Shown: positions 15,983 through 27,096 of the stretch, piece after piece
How positions within the stretch are numbered: the stretch's first letter is position 1
Layout of the letters: each line of letters opens with the position of its first letter
NCBI RefSeq assembly: GCF_900109115.1
Contig: NZ_FNYV01000004.1
Span: 310,001 to 374,000, forward strand
Length of the DNA stretch: 64,000 nt
Direction: 5' to 3'
From: Micromonospora phaseoli
Lineage (GTDB): Bacteria; Actinomycetota; Actinomycetes; Mycobacteriales; Micromonosporaceae
Program-made: the position numbers and the translations under genes
The notes under the pieces: generated by a model
Seen by the model: the letters and a program-made list of their open reading frames with translations, nothing else
Told to the model about the DNA's origin: nothing
Databases searched by the model: none

Positions 15983-16956
15983 AGGCCATCGTGCAGGACA
16001 GGTACGGCCCGCCGGACGTGCTCGAACTACGTGACATCGACCGGCCGACCGTCGGCGAAAGCGAGGTGCTCGTCGCGGTACGCGCCGCCGCGGTCGACCC
16101 CGGCGTGTGGATCTTCATGGCCGGACAGCCCTACCTGGTACGCCTGGCGGCCGGGCTGCGTCGGCCCCGGGTGCCGGTGCGGGGCCGGGACCTGGCCGGC
16201 GTGGTGACCGAGGTCGGCGCCCGGGTGACCCGGTTCCGGCCGGGCGACGAGGTCTACGGCACCTGCCTGCGCGGATCGTTCGCCGAGTTCGCGAGCACCG
16301 ACGAACGACGGTTGGCCCGGAAACCGGCCAATCTGTCGTTCGCGCAGGCCGCCGCGGTGCCCGTCTCCGGGATGACGGCCCTGCGCGCGGTACGCGACAG
16401 CGGTCAGGTGCGTGCGGGGCATCGGGTCCTGGTGATCGGCGCCTCCGGCGGCGTCGGCTCCCAGGCCGTGCAGATCGCCAAGGCGTGCGGCGCGACCGTC
16501 ACCGGTGTCTGCGCCACCAGCAGGACCGACCTGGTCCGCTCCCTCGGTGCCGACGACGTCATCGACTACACCCGGGAGGAGATCGACCGCGACGGTCCGG
16601 TCCACGATGTCGTCATCGACACCGGCGGCGACCGCCCGCTGTCGCTGCTGCGGCGCGCGCTCACCCCGCGCGGCACGCTGGCCCTGGTCGGCGGTGACCA
16701 CACCCAGGGTGGACTGCTCAGTGGCTACGGCCGCCAGATGTTCCGCGCGCCGCTGCTGTCGATGTTCGTCGGCCAACGGCTGCGCTCGGTCACCGCGACG
16801 GAGAGCAGCGAGGCCCTCGACGAGCTGCGGGACCTCATCGAATCCGGCGCGCTGACCCCGCCGGTGGACCGGGCCTACCCGCTCGCCCAGGCGGCCGACG
16901 CGCTCCGCCACTTCGCCGACGGGCGTCCGGCCGGAAAGGTCGTCGTCACGGTCTGA
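15979..16956 (+). CDS. NAD(P)-dependent quinone-reductase-like oxidoreductase (MDR superfamily)
   Basis: A 325-residue zinc-independent medium-chain reductase. The GroES-like N-terminus includes RYGPPDVLELRDIDRPTVGE and GRDLAGVVTEVGARVTRFRPGDEVYG. The Rossmann segment VLVIGASGGVGSQAVQIAKA binds NAD(P), and SLGADDVIDYTREE follows. The catalytic-zinc Cys/His pattern of alcohol dehydrogenases is missing, as in quinone oxidoreductases. The C-terminus GRPAGKVVVTV is complete. It is the last gene of the operon with the XRE regulator, whose stop overlaps this GTG start. Physiological substrate unknown. Confidence 0.88.
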   Translation: MKAIVQDRYGPPDVLELRDIDRPTVGESEVLVAVRAAAVDPGVWIFMAGQPYLVRLAAGLRRPRVPVRGRDLAGVVTEVGARVTRFRPGDEVYGTCLRGSFAEFASTDERRLARKPANLSFAQAAAVPVSGMTALRAVRDSGQVRAGHRVLVIGASGGVGSQAVQIAKACGATVTGVCATSRTDLVRSLGADDVIDYTREEIDRDGPVHDVVIDTGGDRPLSLLRRALTPRGTLALVGGDHTQGGLLSGYGRQMFRAPLLSMFVGQRLRSVTATESSEALDELRDLIESGALTPPVDRAYPLAQAADALRHFADGRPAGKVVVTV

Positions 16957-16997
16957 CCAGCGGGCGGCGGGTGAGCCGGCACGGGGCTCCGCCGCGA

Positions 16998-17024
16998 CGT
17001 CGGCCGGGCGGGCCCCGGCCGACG
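16998..17024. terminator. Bidirectional hairpin between reductase and cotH-like genes
   Basis: CGTCGGCCGGG (16998-17008) pairs with 17014-17024 around a 5-base loop. Flanking CGCCG/CGGCG can extend the stem after a small bulge. It lies between two convergent genes. Confidence 0.6.
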
Positions 17025-17082
17025 CGGCGAGGGGGTATCCCACCCCTACCGGATCTGCGACAACCTCCCCGCACGCTCCTGG

Positions 17083-18813
17083 CTATCCGCTCTGGGTGAT
17101 CACCTCGTTGCTGGCGAGGCTCTCGGTGCGCTGGCCGATCAACGTGCGCAGGCTCTCCGCGTCGCTGCCGGCCGCCGCCGCGTCGTACCCGTCGACGGTC
17201 GCCAGCACCTTGGTGATGGCGTCGACCGCGTCCAGCGCCGCACCGCTGGCGTAGACCTCCTGGTAAAGGTCGCGGTAGGCAGCCTCGTACACCTGCTTGA
17301 ACTTCTCGCTCGCGAGGAACCGCTCCTTGAGCTTGTGTCCGCCGCCACCCGGTCCGGCGTTCCCACCGGGTCCGGCGTTCCCACCCGGTCCGGTGGTTCC
17401 GTCCGGCGGCGTGAACCCCTCGGGAGGCGTGAACCCCTCCGGCGGCGTGAACCCCTCGGGAGGCGTGAACCCCTCCGGCGGCGTGAAGCCGTCGGGGAGC
17501 CCGGCGTCCGGTTCCGTGCCGCCCGCGCGGTCCCGGTCGCCCTGGTCCCCGCCGCCCCGGAAGCCACCACCGAGGCGGCCCTGCTCGTGGGGCCCCTGGG
17601 TGGCGTCGCCGCTGAGTGCGAGGTTGTAGTCCCAGCCGATGACGCTGAACTTCTTCGAGGTCAGGTCGTACCAGAGGTAGTAGTTGCGACCCGGCCCGGA
17701 CATGTCGTCGAAGTTGAGCAACAGGTTCTGCCACGCCACGTAGCGGGCGAGGGACTCCACGTCGACCCGGTCGGCGAGCTGCTCGTCGAACTCGGCGTCA
17801 CTGGCACCGTCAACCCATCTGATCAGGTCGATGACCGGTTGCAGGTCCTGGCTGCCCTTCATGGTGATCTGCTTGAAGTCGTCGGCGTAGTCGATCGGGT
17901 CGTCCCCCTGGTCGGTGAACCGTCCGGTCGCCAGGGACTTGTAGAGCACGCCCGCGCCGTCGAAATCCTCGGCGAAGTGCTCGTCGGGATGCTCGACGAC
18001 CAGACGCGCGGTGGTGGGCCGGTCGTTGACCGTGAAGCTCGTGTACGCGTACTCCTGGGTCACCTCGCCGGCGGCGGCGAGCAGGTTGAGGGTGACCGCC
18101 TCGTTGAGCACGGTGGACCCGCCGCCCATGCCCGCCACCCGGACCGCGATCTCCCGGTGGCCCTGGTAGCGGCGGCCGTCGACGTACTCGTCGAAGCGGA
18201 TCAGCCATGGCAGCGTCTCCGGTTCCTCGGCCTTCAGCGCGGCCCGGCTGAACCCGCCGCCGATCACCGCGCCCCGCCCGGCGCCGTCGGGGACGGTCAC
18301 GCCGTCGGGCGCCGCCGCGCCCCGGGGCATGCCGCCCCGGGCACCGCCCTGCCGCTCCTGGCCGCCGGGGCCCCCCGGCTGGCCGGCGCCGGGACCGCCC
18401 TGACCACCCGGGCCGCCCCGCCGGGCGGTCTCGCCGTCGCGGGTCAGGCCAGCCAGGGTGGAGTTGCCCTTGAGCCGGATGCCGACGCTGGGCAGGGTGG
18501 TGCCGTCGATGGTCAGGTCGGCCTCGACGTACTCCTTCTCCCCGTCGTCGGAGAAGGCGTCCAGCATCCGCTCGTAGTCGGCGTCCCGGAACACCAGCGT
18601 GATGCTGTGCGCCACCGTCTCGTCGAACAGGTCCACGGTGCCGGCGATGTCCTGGGTCACCTGGCCGCCGCCGGTGTCGCTGCTGCTGGTGACGTAGGGC
18701 CGGATCCGCACGGTGCTGAGGGTGACGGTGAGGACGAGCAGGAAGGCCAGGCAGCCGGCGAGGAACTTCCAGTAGTGCCGGATCCGGACCGGAATCCGGT
18801 GTCGCAGCCGCAT
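17083..18813 (-). CDS. CotH kinase family protein, membrane anchored
   Basis: A 576-residue protein related to the spore-coat kinase CotH, an atypical protein kinase fold. An N-terminal membrane helix (WKFLAGCLAFLLVLTVTLS, about 16-34) leaves the rest outside the membrane. Family segments are VGIRLKGNSTLAGL, LPWLIRFDEYVDGRRYQGH, LNEAVTLNLLAAAGE, GAGVLYKS and the active-site region FDDMSGPGRNYYLWYD followed by SVIGWDYNLAL. Two low-complexity insertions interrupt the domain: a Gly/Pro/Gln-rich one near residue 115 and the GFTPPE repeats near 455. The start ATG 18813 overlaps the stop of the DUF4956 gene by one base. It is the third gene of the VTC-DUF4956-CotH operon. Confidence 0.88.
   Translation of the reverse strand: MRLRHRIPVRIRHYWKFLAGCLAFLLVLTVTLSTVRIRPYVTSSSDTGGGQVTQDIAGTVDLFDETVAHSITLVFRDADYERMLDAFSDDGEKEYVEADLTIDGTTLPSVGIRLKGNSTLAGLTRDGETARRGGPGGQGGPGAGQPGGPGGQERQGGARGGMPRGAAAPDGVTVPDGAGRGAVIGGGFSRAALKAEEPETLPWLIRFDEYVDGRRYQGHREIAVRVAGMGGGSTVLNEAVTLNLLAAAGEVTQEYAYTSFTVNDRPTTARLVVEHPDEHFAEDFDGAGVLYKSLATGRFTDQGDDPIDYADDFKQITMKGSQDLQPVIDLIRWVDGASDAEFDEQLADRVDVESLARYVAWQNLLLNFDDMSGPGRNYYLWYDLTSKKFSVIGWDYNLALSGDATQGPHEQGRLGGGFRGGGDQGDRDRAGGTEPDAGLPDGFTPPEGFTPPEGFTPPEGFTPPEGFTPPDGTTGPGGNAGPGGNAGPGGGGHKLKERFLASEKFKQVYEAAYRDLYQEVYASGAALDAVDAITKVLATVDGYDAAAAGSDAESLRTLIGQRTESLASNEVITQSG
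17411..17500. repeat. Five 18-bp tandem repeats in the cotH-like gene
   Basis: GTGAACCCCTCSGGMGGC recurs in tandem every 18 bases (units at 17411, 17429, 17447, 17465; a diverged fifth at 17483), encoding GFTPPE on the minus strand. Two alternating variants of the unit are present. Shorter GPGGNA repeats lie at about 17350-17395. Confidence 0.85.
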
Positions 18814-19490
18814 CACAGGTCCGTCTGGTCGTAGCCGGTCAGGACGGTCACCCGCTGGCCCCCGGTACGCTCGGCCAGCGCGTTGATCAGCTCGCCGGGT
18901 TCGGCCCCCTTCTTCAACCGCACCGTGTACATCATCTCGGTGAGCGCGCCGCCCCGAATCGTCTCCATGCTGACCAGCTCGAACTCGCTGGTGTAGCGGA
19001 TCAGCACATCCTGGATGAATTCGGTGTAGTTGCCGGTCGGCGGCACCTGTACCTTGACCACCTGCCGCTGCACGTTGGAGGCGAACCAGTTGAACCGGTA
19101 CATCAGCACGATGATCAGGCTGATCGCGATGGCGGCGACCACCGCCAGGGTGTAGAACCGGGTGCCGCAGGCCATGCCCACGCCCATCACCAGGAAGATG
19201 AAGCCGACGTCGCGGGTCTCCTTGATGGCGTTGCGGAACCGCACCACCGACAACGCGCCGACCAGGGCGAAGGCGCGGGCGATGTTGGAACCGACCACCA
19301 GCATGATCAGCGCGATCAGCATGCCGAGGATGACGAGCGTCTGCACGTACGACTGGCTGTACGAGATGTTGCGATGGGTGAACCGGTAGATCCAGCCGAT
19401 CATGGCGCTGAGCACGAAGGACAACGACAGGGCCAGCGCGATGTCGCCGACGCTGAACGTGCCGGACAGGTCCTGCAATTCGAACGGCAT
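18813..19490 (-). CDS. DUF4956 membrane protein
   Basis: A 225-residue protein with four N-terminal hydrophobic helices (ALALSLSFVLSAMIGWIYRF, TLVILGMLIALIMLVVGS, DVGFIFLVMGVGMACG, LAVVAAIAISLIIVLMY) and a cytoplasmic ferredoxin-like C-terminal domain (about 140-225). SNIARAFALVGALSVVRFRN is the family signature. The function is unknown; DUF4956 genes are repeatedly found beside VTC and CotH genes, as here. Its stop overlaps the cotH start by one base, and its start lies five bases after the VTC gene stop, which indicates one transcript. Confidence 0.9.
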   Translation of the reverse strand: MPFELQDLSGTFSVGDIALALSLSFVLSAMIGWIYRFTHRNISYSQSYVQTLVILGMLIALIMLVVGSNIARAFALVGALSVVRFRNAIKETRDVGFIFLVMGVGMACGTRFYTLAVVAAIAISLIIVLMYRFNWFASNVQRQVVKVQVPPTGNYTEFIQDVLIRYTSEFELVSMETIRGGALTEMMYTVRLKKGAEPGELINALAERTGGQRVTVLTGYDQTDL

Positions 19491-19495
19491 GGGTC

Positions 19496-20416
19496 TCAGA
19501 CCTCACTCTTCGGTCGGGTGGTGGCCAGGTCGGCCGTGTCGTCGGCGACGTGGAAGATCGAGCGGGGGGCGCGTCCGAACGCCTCGACGCTCTGGCAGTA
19601 CTTCGACATCCGGACGATGGACATGTTCGAGCGGGCGGCCAGGTCGGTCAGCCAGTACGGCACCCGCTCGTTGGCCTTGATCTCCACCACGGCGAGCCTC
19701 GCCGGCACGATGAGCCGGTTCTCGGCGTCGGCGCCGAGGTGGAAGTCGCGGTCCCGGCCGCGTACCCGGTGGTCGAGGGTGACCCGCAGGCCCATCTCGG
19801 AGTCCCGTCCGACGAACGCCTCCCGCTGGTAGCCGGTCATGGCCACCGGCCGCAGGTCCAGCCCGCAGAGCAGTTCGAGGACCTCCTCGAGGAAGGCCCG
19901 CTGGCTGGGGTCGTGCGCCACCATCAGCCGGTGGTCACAGAGGTCTCGGGCGAGGCGGTACGGCAGGGCGACGCGACGTTTCTGGGTGACCCGGTTGACC
20001 CGCTGCTTGATCTCGACGTGCACGATGGTGTCGTCGCTGATCGTCGAGCGGTCGCCGTAGTGCCGTACCCGAAGCTTGCGGCGGAACTTCAGTCCCTCGA
20101 TCTTCTCCCAGTAGAAGCGCAGCTGGTCGGTGTCGTAGTACACGCTCCACACGCCGTACCCGGTGCTGCCGCCGTGGCTGTCGAGATCCATCCGGGCGGT
20201 CAGCTCCGCGCGCAGCGCCGGCACGTCGTCGGTCGGCACCAGATACTTGATCTCGTACCGGTTGAAGGCGTGCAGCCGGCTCGGCGCGCGCAGCGCATGC
20301 CCCGCCTGGTCGTCGTGGCGGGTCGGGACGGGGTGGTCCGCGGCGGCGGGCGAGGCGCCGGGCGGCGCATCCTGCTCGGGGCCGCGGGACGGACCCCGGC
20401 GCAGCCAGGTAGGCAT
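19496..20416 (-). CDS. VTC-domain protein (polyphosphate polymerase-like)
   Basis: A 306-residue soluble protein whose core (about 55-280) is a VTC/CYTH-type tunnel domain. In the yeast VTC complex this domain makes polyphosphate from ATP. The charged tunnel residues are present in order: FNRYEIKYLV, GLKFRRKLRVRHYG, VHVEIKQRVN, LRVTLDHRVRGRD and LAVVEIKANERVPYW. The first 45 residues are low complexity. The start is uncertain: ATG 20416 (MPTWLRRG) is used; a TTG at 20464 would extend it by 16 residues. It is the first gene of the operon with DUF4956 and CotH. Polyphosphate synthesis is inferred from the fold. Confidence 0.85.
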   Translation of the reverse strand: MPTWLRRGPSRGPEQDAPPGASPAAADHPVPTRHDDQAGHALRAPSRLHAFNRYEIKYLVPTDDVPALRAELTARMDLDSHGGSTGYGVWSVYYDTDQLRFYWEKIEGLKFRRKLRVRHYGDRSTISDDTIVHVEIKQRVNRVTQKRRVALPYRLARDLCDHRLMVAHDPSQRAFLEEVLELLCGLDLRPVAMTGYQREAFVGRDSEMGLRVTLDHRVRGRDRDFHLGADAENRLIVPARLAVVEIKANERVPYWLTDLAARSNMSIVRMSKYCQSVEAFGRAPRSIFHVADDTADLATTRPKSEV

Positions 20417-20571
20417 GGTGGGCTGGCCGATCTGTAGGCGACTGGGACCAGCGAATACAACCAAGCGCGCCTATGAATCAGCTTTGTTTTTCAGATGAAC
20501 CAGCGGTGAACGGAAACCGAATGGAGCGGCCTTCCGCCGGCCCGGGTCAGCCCCCGGGAAGCCCCTGGAAC

Positions 20572-21534
20572 TCAGCGCACGTTCAGGAGTTGGTGACGTT
20601 CGGCTTCGATCGTGGCGAGGGCCGCGCGGGCCTGGTCGGCCCGCTGCTCCAGCCGAGCGCGCACCTCGCGAACCAGTTGCGCGCACTGGTCGACGTTCTG
20701 CACGGCCTGCTTGATCCGGCTCCGGACGGCCAGGTCGGTGAAGATGTTGTCGAGGAAGACGTCGACGAATCTGGTCAGGCTGCCGATGGCCAGCCGCGGG
20801 GCGATCAGGTTCATGCCATCAACGTCGGCAAGCTCGGTACGCAGCACGGCCAGGCAGCGATCGGCGTGCGCCGCAGCCCTCGCCGCATCGTCCAGCCTGG
20901 AGTGTTTGATCGCGCTGCTCACCATCCCGCCGCCGAAGAACGTGTCGTATGTCGACCAGCCCGACGCGCTGTCGAGCTCGCGGCGCACCCGCATCAAGGC
21001 CTCCTGGGCGGCGTGTGCGGCGTGCCGGGCCTCGCCAACCTCGCGCAGTTCGCCGGTGAGCCGCCCACGCCTGTCGGCGAGTTCCAGCAGCAGGGCACCG
21101 CGTGGATCACCGGAGCCGGCCAGATACCGCTCCTTCTCGTCCAGCATCGCCGCGTACGCCGTCGGCGCCTCGGCGAGCTGGTTCAGCCGGACCTGGGCAG
21201 CCTCGTGCTCCCGACGCAGAGCCGCGAGTCGGGCCGCGGCCTCGGCCACCCGGTAACGCGCGGCGTCGGCCTCCGCCTGCTCACGGGCCAACATGTCGTT
21301 GCGGGCACCACGTAGGGAGGCCAGCACCCGGGTCAGCGAGAGTCCCTCCAGCCGGGCGACGTCTTTCTCCTCGCCCGCGCTCCGGGTCCGAAGCGCCGTG
21401 AGCAGGGTGGCCGTCTCGTCCACCCGGGCGCGCAGGTCCGCAACGCGTCGAGTAGTCACTTCGTGCTCGCGCAGCGCCTCGGCCGCGGCACCCAGCCGTT
21501 GTTCGATGTCGTCAGCCACATGACCATTGGACAC
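20572..21534 (-). CDS. Coiled-coil protein of unknown function, downstream of argG
   Basis: A 320-residue protein with no signal peptide or membrane helix. Residues 1-165 are long heptad-rich helices (RRVADLRARVDETATLLTAL, YRVAEAAARLAALRREHEAA). The middle has the distinctive GWSTYDTFFGGGMVSSAIKH, and the C-terminus returns to coiled coil after RFVDVFLDNIFTDLAVRSRI. The STYDTFFGGGM-type motif is a recurrent feature of uncharacterised coiled-coil proteins, but I cannot assign a role. GTG 21534 is the likely start, 14 bases after the argG stop, so it is probably in the argG transcript. Confidence 0.75.
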   Translation of the reverse strand: MSNGHVADDIEQRLGAAAEALREHEVTTRRVADLRARVDETATLLTALRTRSAGEEKDVARLEGLSLTRVLASLRGARNDMLAREQAEADAARYRVAEAAARLAALRREHEAAQVRLNQLAEAPTAYAAMLDEKERYLAGSGDPRGALLLELADRRGRLTGELREVGEARHAAHAAQEALMRVRRELDSASGWSTYDTFFGGGMVSSAIKHSRLDDAARAAAHADRCLAVLRTELADVDGMNLIAPRLAIGSLTRFVDVFLDNIFTDLAVRSRIKQAVQNVDQCAQLVREVRARLEQRADQARAALATIEAERHQLLNVR

Positions 21535-21548
21535 GGGCCTCGCAAGGC

Positions 21549-23801
<2,253 letters not shown>

Positions 23802-25049
23802 TCAGCCGGCGGCGAGGGCCTGCGTCGGGGGCAGCCGAGCCGCGCGTACGCACGGGTAGACGCCGGCGAGCACGCCGATCGCGACGGCACCGCCCACTCC
23901 GATCACCGCCGACTCGACGGGCACCACCAGCGGCCAGCCCTGCCAGGTCGCGTAGCCGACGGTGGCCAGCAGGCCCAACGCCGTGCCAGCCAGCCCGCCG
24001 AGCGCCGCCAACACCACCGACTCGGTCAGGAACTGGCCCCGGATCTGCCCCCGGGTCGCCCCGAGCGCCCGCCGCAGGCCGATCTCGGCGCGGCGTTCCA
24101 GCACCGAGACCACCATCGTGTTGGCCACTCCGATGCCGCCGATCAGCAGGGCGACCCCGGCCAGGGCCAGAAAGAGCACGGAGAAGCTGCCCTCGGTGGC
24201 CCGCTTGGCGGCCAACGCGTCCGAGGGGCGACTCACCACCACCTGGCCGGGGCGCTCCGGCGAGATTGTCTCCGCCAGCACCCCCCGGACCGCCTCCAGC
24301 TGCGACTCCTCGCAGCGCAGGTAGATCACCGTCGGATGGCCGTCGAAGCGCAGCTCGCTGCGGGCCGCCGCCCAACCGATCAGCACCGACCGGTCGATGT
24401 CCGGTGAGAGCGGAGTCTGCGCCAGGATGCCGATCACGGTGAACCGGCGGTCGGCGATCACCACCTGGGGCGCGGGCTGGCCGGCGGGCAGGTCGACGAT
24501 GCCCAGCCGGGTCGCGGCCACCGAGCCGAGGACCACGGTGGGAAAGCTCGCCGTTGCCGGGTTCAGCCACCTGCCCGTACGGACCCGGGCGTTGATCGCC
24601 GGCAGCAGGTCCAGGTGGCTGGCCAGCACGGTCAGGCCCGAGCCGTCGCTCGGGTCGATGTGGTCGTTTCGGCGTACCACGGTGTGGGTGTTGCCGACCG
24701 CGCTGACCGCCGTGACCGGGCCGATGCGCCCGACCATCCGCACCGCAGACTCCGGCAGTCTGGTCGGCGGATCACGGTCCGGTGCCGCCATCGCCTGCAA
24801 CGAGTTGGTGCCGAGCGCGGTCAGCTCCGTCAGCAGCGCCGCCTGGCTGGACGCCGGAATGCCGGTCACCACGATCATGGTGGCGATGCCGATCGCGATG
24901 CCCAACGCCGACAGCGCCGCCCGCAGCGGCCGGGTCCGCAGGCCCGTCGACCCGAGCGCGAGCAGGTCCGGCACGGCCAGCCGGACCGGTCGCGGCGCCG
25001 GGTCGGTCGGCCCGACCGGTCGCGGTGCGCGGTCGGTCGGCGCGGTCAC
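23802..25049 (-). CDS. MacB-type ABC transporter permease
   Basis: A 415-residue permease of the FtsX/MacB mechanotransmission type. TM1 lies in [26 protein letters not shown] (about 38-63). A large extracytoplasmic domain (about 65-285) follows, and then three C-terminal helices, including [21 protein letters not shown] and [32 protein letters not shown] is the family cytoplasmic loop. GTG 25049 overlaps the ATPase stop by four bases. With the adjacent ATPase and adaptor it should form a tripartite-like complex that acts on an envelope substrate rather than pumping through the membrane. Confidence 0.9.
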   Translation of the reverse strand: MTAPTDRAPRPVGPTDPAPRPVRLAVPDLLALGSTGLRTRPLRAALSALGIAIGIATMIVVTGIPASSQAALLTELTALGTNSLQAMAAPDRDPPTRLPESAVRMVGRIGPVTAVSAVGNTHTVVRRNDHIDPSDGSGLTVLASHLDLLPAINARVRTGRWLNPATASFPTVVLGSVAATRLGIVDLPAGQPAPQVVIADRRFTVIGILAQTPLSPDIDRSVLIGWAAARSELRFDGHPTVIYLRCEESQLEAVRGVLAETISPERPGQVVVSRPSDALAAKRATEGSFSVLFLALAGVALLIGGIGVANTMVVSVLERRAEIGLRRALGATRGQIRGQFLTESVVLAALGGLAGTALGLLATVGYATWQGWPLVVPVESAVIGVGGAVAIGVLAGVYPCVRAARLPPTQALAAG

Positions 25050-25762
25050 CGGTCCACCGCCGGATCGAGCGTACGGGTCGGGGACCCCGCGTCGTCGCGG
25101 ACCAGCCGCCCGTCGCGGATCTCGATCTGGCGTGGCAGGGACGCCGCGATGTCCCGGTCGTGGGTGATCAGCACGATCGTGGTGCCCTCCTCATTGAGCC
25201 GGCGCAGCAGCCGCAACACGGACTGCCCGGTGGCGGTGTCCAGCGCGCCGGTGGGTTCGTCGGCGAGCACCAGCGACGGCCGGTTGGCCAGCGCGCGGGC
25301 GATCGCGACGCGCTGCTTCTCGCCGCCGGAGAGCTGCCGCGGGCGGTGCCCCGTGCGGTGCGCCAGGCCGACCCGGGCCAGCGCCCGCAGGGCGTGCTCA
25401 CGCCGCTGCCGACGCGGCACCCCGGCGTAGAGCAGCCCGGTGGCGACGTTGTCGACCGCGCTCAGCCCGTCGGCGAGGTGGAACTGCTGGAAGACGAAGC
25501 CGATCTCGCGGGCCCGCAGCGCGGAGAGCTGCCGGTCGGCCAGGGTCGCCACGTCCCGGCCGGCGATGTGGACGCTGCCCGAGGTGGGGCGGTCCAGGGT
25601 GCCGATGATGTTGAGCAGGGTCGACTTGCCCGACCCGGACGGCCCGACGATCGCCACCAGCTCTCCTGCGGCGACCGCCATGCTGACGCCGGCCAGCGCG
25701 GTCACCCCACCCGGGTAGACCATGCCCGCGTCGCGGACGCAGAGTACGGGTTGCCGCGTCAC
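25046..25762 (-). CDS. MacB/LolD-type ABC transporter ATPase
   Basis: A 238-residue nucleotide-binding protein. Walker [16 protein letters not shown] (about 38-52), Q-loop FVFQQFHL, signature [15 protein letters not shown], Walker [13 protein letters not shown] and the switch His in ITHDRDIA are all intact. The tight sequence type matches LolD/MacB ATPases. It overlaps both the adaptor gene and the permease gene by four bases (GTGA), so the three are translationally coupled. Confidence 0.95.
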   Translation of the reverse strand: MTRQPVLCVRDAGMVYPGGVTALAGVSMAVAAGELVAIVGPSGSGKSTLLNIIGTLDRPTSGSVHIAGRDVATLADRQLSALRAREIGFVFQQFHLADGLSAVDNVATGLLYAGVPRRQRREHALRALARVGLAHRTGHRPRQLSGGEKQRVAIARALANRPSLVLADEPTGALDTATGQSVLRLLRRLNEEGTTIVLITHDRDIAASLPRQIEIRDGRLVRDDAGSPTRTLDPAVDR

Positions 25763-27006
25763 GCGGGCACCACCACCTCGACGCCCTCGGTGAGCCCGTC
25801 CCCGGTGATCTCGACAAGGCCGTCGGCGAACATGCCGGTGCCCACCGCGACCAGTCCACCGGGCGTCTGCACCGCGTACCCGCCCTCGCGCAGCGCCACC
25901 AGCGCCTCGACCGGCGCGACCAGCACGTCGACGGCGCTACGCCCGGCGAAATGCACCTGCACCTCGCCCGCGTCAAGGCCGGCGATCGTCTTCGGCTCGT
26001 CCACGGAGACCGTCACGGTCAGCAGCTGCGGGCCGGTGGCGGGGCCGTTCTCGGCCGCGACGAGAGCACGGCCGACGGAGACGACCCGGGCGGAGACCGT
26101 ACGGTCGTCGGGCAGTCCGACCCTGACCCGGTCCCCGCGCTTGATCGAGGCAGCCTCGGCGAGCTCCGCACCGACCGTGATCACTTTGCGGACCGGGGTG
26201 ACCGAGATCAGTGGCTCCTGCGCCGAGGCACCGGGTTGCCCGATGATCGAATCCACCCGGACCGCGCCGCTGGAGACCTCGACGTGCCCCACCGGGATCG
26301 TGCCGGTCGCCGGCGCACCGAGGTCGGTCTGCCACCGTTTGATCGCCGCGATCAGGGCCGGCGTCAGGACGCCCTCGCCGCTGCGTACCCGATGCGGTTC
26401 TGCTGCGGCGTCACCGCCCGGCTGGCCGCCGCCGGGACCGCCGGCGCCGGTCTGCCCGGCGGGCTCGCCGGTGGCGGCGGGCGCGGTCGGCGCAGGTGGC
26501 GTCACCCACTGGCCGGGCGACGGCTGCCGACCGATCGAGTAGCCGAGCGACCTGAGGTTGTCCGCGACGATCGCGACGTCCCGGCCGACCAGGTTCGACC
26601 CGGCGACGTCCCGGTATATCGGCATACTGCCGTAGAAGAGCACCACCGGCCGGTCGTCGGCCCGGAACAGTTGCCCACCCCGTTTGATGGTGCTGCCGAC
26701 CGGCGGCAACCAGGTGACCGTCGCCGCCAGATGCCCGGACAGCGGGCGGGCCGCGCCGAACCCGATGGTGCCGGGCAGCGTCCTGGTGGTGGAGAGGTCC
26801 CGGCGCTCGATGGTCGCCGTGGCGACGGCGACCGGCTCCTGCGGCCCCGGCTCGGCGGCGGCCCGGTGCCAGGTCACCGCGATCCCGGCGCCGACCACCA
26901 GCGCCACCACCACCCCCACCGCAAGCCACCGCGATCCGCGCCGCCGGGCCGGCGGCGCGCAGACGCGGGGGATGAACTCGGTCGGGTCGTCAGGCTTCGG
27001 TTGCAT
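25759..27006 (-). CDS. Membrane-anchored periplasmic adaptor with peptidoglycan-binding segment
   Basis: A 415-residue adaptor-like protein. One membrane helix ([20 protein letters not shown], about 27-46) is followed by the beta/lipoyl-like strand [15 protein letters not shown], a central region resembling a PG_binding_1 domain (NLRSLGY and [22 protein letters not shown], split by a Gly/Pro-rich loop) and C-terminal adaptor strands ([41 protein letters not shown]). Actinobacterial adaptors of this type accompany MacB-like ABC proteins and may link them to the cell wall. The start ATG 27006 is only 17 bases from the direct-repeat site, so a start further in, such as GTG 26964, is possible. 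Confidence 0.85.
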   Translation of the reverse strand: MQPKPDDPTEFIPRVCAPPARRRGSRWLAVGVVVALVVGAGIAVTWHRAAAEPGPQEPVAVATATIERRDLSTTRTLPGTIGFGAARPLSGHLAATVTWLPPVGSTIKRGGQLFRADDRPVVLFYGSMPIYRDVAGSNLVGRDVAIVADNLRSLGYSIGRQPSPGQWVTPPAPTAPAATGEPAGQTGAGGPGGGQPGGDAAAEPHRVRSGEGVLTPALIAAIKRWQTDLGAPATGTIPVGHVEVSSGAVRVDSIIGQPGASAQEPLISVTPVRKVITVGAELAEAASIKRGDRVRVGLPDDRTVSARVVSVGRALVAAENGPATGPQLLTVTVSVDEPKTIAGLDAGEVQVHFAGRSAVDVLVAPVEALVALREGGYAVQTPGGLVAVGTGMFADGLVEITGDGLTEGVEVVVPA

Positions 27007-27023
27007 GCCGACGAGACTGGCCA

Positions 27024-27045
27024 GCGGTCGTTAGGAACCTGTCAG
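27024..27045 (-). promoter_or_regulatory. Direct-repeat operator, copy 2 (adaptor operon side)
   Basis: Read on the minus strand, CTGACA and CTAACG begin 11 bases apart with GGTTC between, then ACCGC. The whole site matches the copy at 23061-23082 at 18 of 22 positions. It lies in the 90-bp divergent gap between the adaptor operon and the response regulator gene. Confidence 0.6.
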
Positions 27046-27083
27046 ATATCGCGGTCGGAACCGGGTCGGCGGGAATCCAGACC

Positions 27084-27089
27084 TATCAT
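27084..27089 (+). promoter_or_regulatory. Possible -10 box of a leaderless response-regulator transcript
   Basis: TATCAT lies seven bases before the ATG at 27097, and there is no ribosome binding site. This spacing would put the transcription start at or next to the A of ATG. No clear -35 box is seen. Confidence 0.3.
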
Positions 27090-27096
27090 CGCCGCC

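Noticed and set aside
17083..19506. An 807-residue frame apparently fusing CotH to an N-terminal domain
   Set aside because: The first 230 residues are a shadow of the DUF4956 gene; the CotH start at 18813 is in the right place for coupling.
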